Below the pieces are notes generated by a model. That model had not been told where the DNA came from, ran no database searches, and saw only the letters and a list, made by a program, of their open reading frames with translations. DNA of 11,244 nt, taken from assembly GCA_009698975.1 (NCBI GenBank), contig WLPB01000015.1:1-11244 (forward strand), in the 5' to 3' direction. This DNA is from Actinomycetota bacterium (GTDB taxonomy: Bacteria > Actinomycetota > Actinomycetes > Nanopelagicales > Nanopelagicaceae). Both the position numbers and the translations under genes were made by a program. This document shows positions 6,604 to 11,244 of this stretch, one piece after another (position 1 is the first letter of the stretch; each line of letters opens with the position of its first letter).

Positions 6604-6638
6604 GCACTCGCTTCTAGCGGGTGCTCGTTCTTTTCTTT
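6604..6638 (+). terminator. Hairpin with T-rich tail at the 3' end of glycine-rich gene B
   Basis: GCACTCGC (6604-6611) pairs with GCGGGTGC (6617-6624) around a 5-base loop, with one G-T pair. A T-rich stretch follows in the plus direction (6625-6638). The loop contains the stop codon of gene B. It sits downstream of the DUF7455 remnant in the same relation as the hairpin after the intact gene. In the minus direction no T-run follows. Confidence 0.35.
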
Positions 6639-7873
6639 GCAGAGACATTTAATTCGCTACGGGCAACTTCTGACCCGTTCTGAGTCAAAATCGCTCGTAA
6701 CGTCACTGCTCTTTGAACCGGTGGCTTCCATGTACAAGTAATGGTGCCAGCCGAGACAGCAACGTTAATGCAATTAGGAATACGCTTATTATCAGCGAAG
6801 AAAGTGATTCGACCGCCATCATCGATTAGAGCGGAAATTGTGATTGCACTACCTTTAGTGACAGTATTTACACTTCCTGCCAAAGATAAAGCAATAGTTG
6901 GTGCGCCAACCATTTGAATAGTTACAAAACCATTACCTGTGTTTAATCCGTTGCTGATGTATGTGCCGGTGTAGAAATTTCCACCTCCGCCACCTGCGCC
7001 CACGCGAGTTCCACTACCGCCACCGCCTGAGTAGCCACCGCCACCGCCACCGACCATGTCATAAGTTGCATAGATTCCTGCACCTGCGCCACCGCCGAAG
7101 CCGCCTGCAACATTTGTGGTCGCGGTCGATCCTTGAATCCGATTCGCGCCGCCAGTTCCGCCATTTGCAAAACTTATGCCTCCGCCGCCACCGGCAAAGC
7201 TGCCAGCACTACCATTTCCATTTATTCCTGCTCCAGAACCTCCGCCTAAAGCTGCGGTTCCAGCAGAACCTGATGTACCACCGTTCTGCGCGCCATCCCA
7301 TGATCCTGAATATGAAGTGCCTGCTGTTCCACTTGTAGAGGAATAGATTGCTGCATTAACACCTGGTTGCGTGGAAACATATTGACTATCTCCTTGTGCT
7401 GCGCCACCACCACCGCCTGCAACGCCAATAAATGATGAGGTAGTAACGTTGTAAAGAAATGTTCCGCCGCCGCCGCCGCCTGCATATCCAGTTGTAAAGT
7501 AAAAGCGCCCGCCTTCTTGTCCCACAAGTATCTTCAGCACATGGCCGGCAGTAAGCGTTGCCTGCACTTTAATGATGCGACCTTTTCCACCCAATGCACC
7601 AGGTGTGTACCCGCCAGACGCTCCTGCAAACTCAATGGTGTAGTCGCCAGTAGTTGGGACAGTCCATTCCTGGATGCCTTGAGTATTGATTGTTACTAAG
7701 CCAGCAAGAGCTGTGCCGGAATAAGCAGAGTTGATCTGTGTTTGTGTAGGACCAGAAATACCTGAGGCAGAGGCGGTCGTAAATGAAAAACGAGGAGCAG
7801 CGACAGATTGAGCAGCGCTTAGGACTGAGAGGAAAATGGATCCAACCACCACCCAAATCAGCCTCATCTTCAT
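6614..7873 (-). CDS. Secreted glycine-rich protein B (ALK/LTK-like glycine-rich domain plus C-terminal Ig-like module)
   Basis: The product has 419 residues. A signal peptide covers about residues 1-26 (MKMRLIWVVVGSIFLSVLSA, with cleavage near SVAA). The entry segment at 30-88 is very like protein A: FTTASASGISGPTQTQ and the shared run TINTQGIQEWTVP. Residues 89-318 are Gly-rich, with runs of 5-6 Gly at 132-137, 153-157, 228-232, 275-280 and 294-298. The C-terminal Ig-like module (about 322-419) carries GRITFFADNKRIPNC and CTWKP, with Cys368 and Cys380, the only cysteines in the mature protein, and ends KKRTSTR. No anchor motif is visible. The start is ATG with a TAGTAT box 7 bases upstream. 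The 54-base gap to gene C upstream therefore probably holds its own promoter. A surface or adhesin role is inferred from the signal peptide and family. Confidence 0.83.
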   Translation of the reverse strand: MKMRLIWVVVGSIFLSVLSAAQSVAAPRFSFTTASASGISGPTQTQINSAYSGTALAGLVTINTQGIQEWTVPTTGDYTIEFAGASGGYTPGALGGKGRIIKVQATLTAGHVLKILVGQEGGRFYFTTGYAGGGGGGTFLYNVTTSSFIGVAGGGGGAAQGDSQYVSTQPGVNAAIYSSTSGTAGTSYSGSWDGAQNGGTSGSAGTAALGGGSGAGINGNGSAGSFAGGGGGISFANGGTGGANRIQGSTATTNVAGGFGGGAGAGIYATYDMVGGGGGGYSGGGGSGTRVGAGGGGGNFYTGTYISNGLNTGNGFVTIQMVGAPTIALSLAGSVNTVTKGSAITISALIDDGGRITFFADNKRIPNCINVAVSAGTITCTWKPPVQRAVTLRAILTQNGSEVARSELNVSAKKRTSTR

Positions 7874-7880
7874 GGTTGCA

Positions 7881-7886
7881 ATACTA
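7881..7886 (-). promoter_or_regulatory. Putative leaderless -10 element of glycine-rich gene B
   Basis: TAGTAT on the minus strand lies 7 bases before the ATG at 7873, in the 54-base gap after gene C. It is a good -10 match (TATAAT at four of six positions). No Shine-Dalgarno sequence is present. Confidence 0.4.
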
Positions 7887-7927
7887 CGCGAATGGTTGAG
7901 CTGTATAAAACAGACTATATGTTGGCT

Positions 7928-10603
7928 TTAGCCGCGAGTACCTGTTCTGCGTATCACCTGAACGCGCAGGCTCGACGTTGAGTTGTTATAGACGCTATTC
8001 GTCGGATTGAGTGAAGCAGTGATGACTGAAACCTTTTGCACTGCAGGCTTCCATGAGCAGTTGATATTTCCAACGGATGCAGCTCGATTGATGCAACCTG
8101 GAACTCTCTTGCCATCGACGAAGAAGGTAATCCGCCCTGCTTGATCTACGGCTGCAATGATGTTGATCGCTTGGCCCTTAGGTGGAGTCGTTGTTCCTCC
8201 GGCCAATGAGAGCGTGACCGTAGAGACTCCGTTAACGACAGTGATCGAAAGCGTTGTTGATGTCGATGTCTCAAAGTTCGATGTGTCAGTCGGTGTGAAG
8301 ATGGCAGTGAGCGATACTGAGCCGAGTGATGCCGGAGTCCAGGAACAGGTTGCTGTCGTTGTTGCAGCAGCTGCTGATCCGCAACCGCTTATGGTGGAGC
8401 CGCCTAATCGGAAGTTCACAGCTCCAGCTCTAGGAACAGTTGCAGTGATGGTGACCGCTCCTCCAAGTGCCGCACTCGTTGCGCTATTAGGAAGTGCGAT
8501 AGTAATTGTCGTTGAAGCTTTATTGACGGTAATCGTCAGAGATCGTGTGCCGACTTGTAAGTTGCCATCAGTTGCTCTGACACTCTGTGAATATGTTCCG
8601 GCAGGAGTTGATGAGGATGCAGTCACGGTTGTTCCGCTTAGCGTGATTCCAGTCAGCGATGAACCAAGTGACCAGGTGTATGTGCTGGTGCCACCGGTTG
8701 CCGAATATGCAGATGTCGATGCACTCGATCCGTAAGTAAGGATGAGTGTGGAATCACCTGCGACAGAAACTGCAGTGGGAGTCTCGTTGACAACAGTAGA
8801 GGAATCTGATGTTCCTGCATTGGAGATTGCGCGAAGGCGCACCTGATAACCCTGGCCATTATTCAGTCCTGAGATCACAAGTGGTGAAGTCGTTGCAACC
8901 GGTGATCTCGTGCTCCAGGCGCCACCGTTGTTGGTGGAGAACTGATAATTCGATGTTGTCGATCCCCGCGCAGCACCTGCAGTGAAATAGACGGTTAGGG
9001 TTCCTGATGTGGCGGTAATCGAATCAACAGTGGGAGCTGCAGGGGGTTGTGCAACAAGGACTGAAGACAATGTGGGCGCAGTGAGAGAGGCATTAGTCAT
9101 CGCATTGGTAGCAAGGTCGCGGATTGTGCCGCTATTGAGATCTAAAGATGTGGCAAGTGTGATGCCATCGGTATCGAATTCAACGGGATCTGATGCGACT
9201 GTGTATCTAAATAAAGCTGTTCTGGAATCAGTTAGTGATACAAAGTTTGCATATTCCGTCGTTGAGCCAACTGTCAGTGTCAGGCGCGGAGTACCGGTGA
9301 CGGTGATGGATTCTGAGAAGGCGACGGTGAAAGTAGGCGTATCTGCAGGTTTATAAGTGGCATTGGAAGGGGCTGTCACAGATGAGATGGTGGGGGCGGT
9401 GCGGTCAATCACCACAGTGTTGGCAGAACTAATTGACACTGGGCCTGTCGACGTTCCCGTTATGGAGTTGGCTTTCAGTTGCAAAATCAAAGCACCTTCG
9501 GTGCAATTAGTGACGGTGACTGTGTAAGTAGTTGTTGATCCAGATAGCCCAGGGGTATTACATGTCGATGTTCCACCGAATTGAAAATCCGAAGCCGTTA
9601 AATCGGAGACAGATTGGGAAAGAATGAGAGAGTAAGTGACTGTCGTTGCTGCGGATATATTTGTGGGAGATGATTGAGATGTTGAGAAAGTTGTTGGTTG
9701 AGGTGAATTCAGATACGTAATCGAAAGAGTTCCGTTTCCAGTTCGAGCACCTTGCGTGTGCGTCACCGACGACCCTCTCACTGCATCTGTAAAGGAAGAT
9801 CCGCCACCGCCTCCTACCCAAGATCCGCCACCGCCACCAAAGTAACCACCGCCACCGCCACCGCCACCGCTTAGAGTTGCTGAACTAGCTGTTGATTCAT
9901 TTGCTTGAGCATTTCCTCCAAGACCTTGCGCGCCAGCCTGAGCTGGCCCCCAACCTGAATATGTTGCTCCCCTTCCTCCGGCAACTTGCGTGCCTCCACC
10001 AGCCGGACCAGTGTCACCGTTTGGAGTGTTTGCGCCGGGAGCGCCAGATAATCCGCCACCATCACCGCCATTTTCACTGCAGCCGTTACAGGCCGTGCCA
10101 CCACCTCCGCCCGCAACTAAAATACGAGTGCTTAGTAATCCTGCTGTTGTGCGTATGTCCGTGGCTCCACCGCCTCCGGCACCCCAATAGCCTGAACCAT
10201 TTCCAAAGCCGCCCCTGCCTCCACCATTCCAACCAGCAGAAGCAGAGTTAGCAGATATAGAAGTAACACTCGAACCTGCGCCACCAACATAGATGTGAAG
10301 GGCTTCACCTGAAGTTGTATTCAGCGTCGCCTGTACTCGGCCACCTTTGCCCGGGACAGCAGTGTTCGCTCTAAAATTTGATCGACCGCCCTCAGCTCCA
10401 TATGCATCAACGGTAATACTCGTGATTCCAGATGGGACTGTCCATGAATAGTAGTCACCTGTGTAGGTAAATGTGATTGTGCATGTGGTTCCTGCTGAGC
10501 AATCGGGCGTTGGATTAGTTGCAACAACAGCAGAAGCAGGAATCGACGAAAGCATGGACCCAAGAATCAGAATGGTCAAGGAAAGGCCCATTATCCGCTT
10601 CAT
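7928..10603 (-). CDS. Large secreted glycine-rich protein C with Ig-like and FN3-like repeats
   Basis: The product has 891 residues. A signal peptide covers about 1-25 (cleavage near ASA). The glycine-rich domain spans about 42-298: YYSWTVPSGITSITVDAYGA entry, AGGGGG and GGGGGGGG runs, and FTDAVRGSS near its end. It resembles the general bacterial Gly-rich domain more than the A/B type. Beta-sandwich domains follow: an Ig-like domain (about 300-400), a second starting DRTAPTISSV (400-515), an FN3-like domain (520-609, with NNGQGYQVRLRAISNAG), a putative-Ig type domain (610-693), and two related Ig-like modules (695-790 and 791-891). The last two each have a Cys-x11-Cys pair (741/753 and 837/849). 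The last carries GRITFFVDGKRVPGC and CSWKP as in proteins A and B, and ends IRRTGTRG. There is no sortase signal or C-terminal membrane segment. It is probably a long stalk-like surface or adhesin protein. Domain limits are estimates by eye. Confidence 0.85.
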   Translation of the reverse strand: MKRIMGLSLTILILGSMLSSIPASAVVATNPTPDCSAGTTCTITFTYTGDYYSWTVPSGITSITVDAYGAEGGRSNFRANTAVPGKGGRVQATLNTTSGEALHIYVGGAGSSVTSISANSASAGWNGGGRGGFGNGSGYWGAGGGGATDIRTTAGLLSTRILVAGGGGGTACNGCSENGGDGGGLSGAPGANTPNGDTGPAGGGTQVAGGRGATYSGWGPAQAGAQGLGGNAQANESTASSATLSGGGGGGGGYFGGGGGSWVGGGGGSSFTDAVRGSSVTHTQGARTGNGTLSITYLNSPQPTTFSTSQSSPTNISAATTVTYSLILSQSVSDLTASDFQFGGTSTCNTPGLSGSTTTYTVTVTNCTEGALILQLKANSITGTSTGPVSISSANTVVIDRTAPTISSVTAPSNATYKPADTPTFTVAFSESITVTGTPRLTLTVGSTTEYANFVSLTDSRTALFRYTVASDPVEFDTDGITLATSLDLNSGTIRDLATNAMTNASLTAPTLSSVLVAQPPAAPTVDSITATSGTLTVYFTAGAARGSTTSNYQFSTNNGGAWSTRSPVATTSPLVISGLNNGQGYQVRLRAISNAGTSDSSTVVNETPTAVSVAGDSTLILTYGSSASTSAYSATGGTSTYTWSLGSSLTGITLSGTTVTASSSTPAGTYSQSVRATDGNLQVGTRSLTITVNKASTTITIALPNSATSAALGGAVTITATVPRAGAVNFRLGGSTISGCGSAAAATTTATCSWTPASLGSVSLTAIFTPTDTSNFETSTSTTLSITVVNGVSTVTLSLAGGTTTPPKGQAINIIAAVDQAGRITFFVDGKRVPGCINRAASVGNINCSWKPAVQKVSVITASLNPTNSVYNNSTSSLRVQVIRRTGTRG
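9846..9869. repeat. Hexamer tandem repeat (CCACCG)x4 inside glycine-rich gene C
   Basis: Four perfect copies of CCACCG lie in tandem. On the coding strand they encode the 8-Gly run at residues 246-253 as alternating GGT/GGC codons. Slippage by one unit would add or remove two Gly without shifting frame. Confidence 0.85.
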
Positions 10604-10760
10604 GCTGGCAGTTTACGGGGAGAGGCAGGCTAAGCCAAGAAAACTACTGCCGGGTCTTCTCTTTATGCGAGCCATCGCAGTACGGCTTATCTTTCGAGAG
10701 GCCGCAGCCACAGAGCTTCGGATTCTCGACCGTGTCAGTCACCTTGCCATCAGCGTCGAC
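10597..10760 (-). repeat. Direct repeat, copy 2 (partner 6094-6257)
   Basis: This stretch covers the first bases of glycine-rich gene C, its 40-base leader and the 3' part of the CDGSH gene. It aligns without gaps to 6094-6257, offset 4503 bases. Identity is lower in the leader (about 23 of 40) and higher in the gene (about 107 of 130), by hand count. It marks the other edge of the cassette fusion. Confidence 0.8.
10610..10615 (-). promoter_or_regulatory. Putative leaderless -10 element of glycine-rich gene C
   Basis: TAAACT on the minus strand lies 6 bases before the ATG at 10603, inside the 40-base gap after the CDGSH gene. The same hexamer and spacing occur before gene A and before the ABC-F gene. 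No Shine-Dalgarno sequence is visible. Confidence 0.45.
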
Positions 10761-10832
10761 AAGTTCAACTGTTCCCGTAATGCGAATGGATCCGCTCTTT
10801 GGGTTTACAAAGACTTTGACGTTATCTGACAC
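10644..10832 (-). CDS. CDGSH-type [2Fe-2S] iron-sulfur protein
   Basis: This 62-residue protein has the complete CDGSH motif: Cys41-x-Cys43, then S/K-rich residues and Pro50, then Cys52-Asp-Gly-Ser-His56. That is the 3Cys-1His [2Fe-2S] ligand set known from mitoNEET-type proteins (C-x-C-x8-C-x3-H). Such small bacterial proteins are thought to carry redox-active clusters in the cytoplasm; the physiological partner here is unknown. There is no membrane anchor. The start is GTG at 10832, only 9 bases after the sigma factor stop and with no Shine-Dalgarno site or TANNNT box. It is therefore probably co-transcribed with the sigma gene. A 3' fragment of a second, diverged copy with a Cys-to-Phe change lies at 6128-6257. 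Confidence 0.9.
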   Translation of the reverse strand: MSDNVKVFVNPKSGSIRITGTVELVDADGKVTDTVENPKLCGCGLSKDKPYCDGSHKEKTRQ

Positions 10833-10841
10833 TGTTACGTC

Positions 10842-11244
10842 TTAATCGAGATAGTCGCGCAGAGCTTGCGAACGTGATGGGTGGCGCAGTTTCGACATTG
10901 TCTTTGATTCGATCTGACGAATACGTTCGCGGGTTACGCCATGAACTTTTCCGATTTCATCAAGGGTCTTTGGCTGACCATCTGTAAGTCCGTAGCGAGC
11001 CTTGATAACTTCGGCTTCACGACTTGTGAGTCCACTGAGCACCTGCATCAACTGCTCCTGCAAGATTGTGAAAGTTACAGACTCTTCTGGCTTGATAGCT
11101 TCAGAGTCTTCAATGAGATCTCCGAACTCAGAATCTCCTTCTTCACCAAGTGGCGTGTGAAGTGAAATTGGTTCGCGACCATACTTCTGAACTTCGACAA
11201 CCTTTTCTGGTGTCATATCAAGCTCTTTAGCGAGCTCTTCTGGG
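10842..11244 (-). CDS. sigA: Principal RNA polymerase sigma factor (SigA/HrdB type), C-terminal part; 5' end outside the window
   Basis: The frame is open to the right edge, giving about 133 residues; the internal ATG at 11216 is not the start. The sequence begins [20 protein letters not shown] (region 3), continues through [20 protein letters not shown] and the acidic IEDSEA stretch, and ends with region 4. There the helix-turn-helix [20 protein letters not shown] reads the -35 element and SKLRHPSR follows. The terminal SQALRDYLD is typical of actinobacterial principal sigma factors. This factor directs transcription of housekeeping genes, probably including those in this window. It is followed by the CDGSH gene after 9 bases. 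Confidence 0.95.
   Translation of the reverse strand, partial: PEELAKELDMTPEKVVEVQKYGREPISLHTPLGEEGDSEFGDLIEDSEAIKPEESVTFTILQEQLMQVLSGLTSREAEVIKARYGLTDGQPKTLDEIGKVHGVTRERIRQIESKTMSKLRHPSRSQALRDYLD

Noticed and set aside
8157..8735. Plus-strand 192-residue open frame rich in Val/Ala/Pro
   Set aside because: It lies fully antisense to the Ig-like region of gene C, which has a signal peptide, recognisable modules and homologous copies. The plus frame has no recognisable domain.

Overview
The window is most likely from an actinobacterium of moderate GC. The evidence is a HrdB/SigA-type principal sigma factor C-terminus, an actinobacterial-type ParE, a DUF7455-like zinc-ribbon protein, and an ABC-F protein that resembles (from memory) mycobacterial Rv1473. 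These lie close together, much as hrdB, parE and parC do in Streptomyces. Short spacers and leaderless-looking starts would fit a streamlined freshwater lineage such as the Nanopelagicales (acI), but that placement is inference only.

Layout. Positions 1-720 (+) hold the 3' end of parC, which stops where the C-terminal beta-pinwheel would normally begin. A 532-residue ABC-F ATPase gene follows (730-2328, +). Convergent to it is a complete parE (2350-4443, -). A 188-base divergent promoter region separates parE from a small DUF7455-like gene (4632-4841, +). At the right edge the 3' end of the principal sigma factor gene (10842-11244, -) is followed 9 bases later by a small CDGSH [2Fe-2S] protein gene (10644-10832, -).

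Between the DUF7455-like gene and the CDGSH gene lies an accessory island of about 5.8 kb. It carries three minus-strand genes for secreted glycine-rich proteins (409, 419 and 891 residues). Their glycine-rich domains resemble the bacterial relatives of the ALK/LTK glycine-rich domain. All three end in a related Ig-like module with a Cys-x11-Cys pair and a basic Arg-Thr tail. A 52-residue two-helix membrane protein gene (6419-6577, -) lies just downstream of the middle one.

The key structural observation is at 6128-6399. The 3' part of a CDGSH gene (minus strand, one Fe-S ligand lost) is joined directly to the 3' part of a DUF7455-like gene (plus strand). These are truncated second copies of the two genes that flank the island. 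The simplest reading is that two alternative surface-protein cassettes, each once sitting between DUF7455 and CDGSH, were joined head to tail: DUF7455 - glycine-rich A - CDGSH' | 'DUF7455 - small membrane protein - glycine-rich B - glycine-rich C - CDGSH. The site would then be an exchange hotspot for surface proteins inside a block of essential genes.

Regulation. Six genes have a TANNNT (-10 type) hexamer 6-9 bases before the chosen start and no clear Shine-Dalgarno sequence, which suggests leaderless transcripts. The DUF7455-like gene instead has a clear GGAGAG site.
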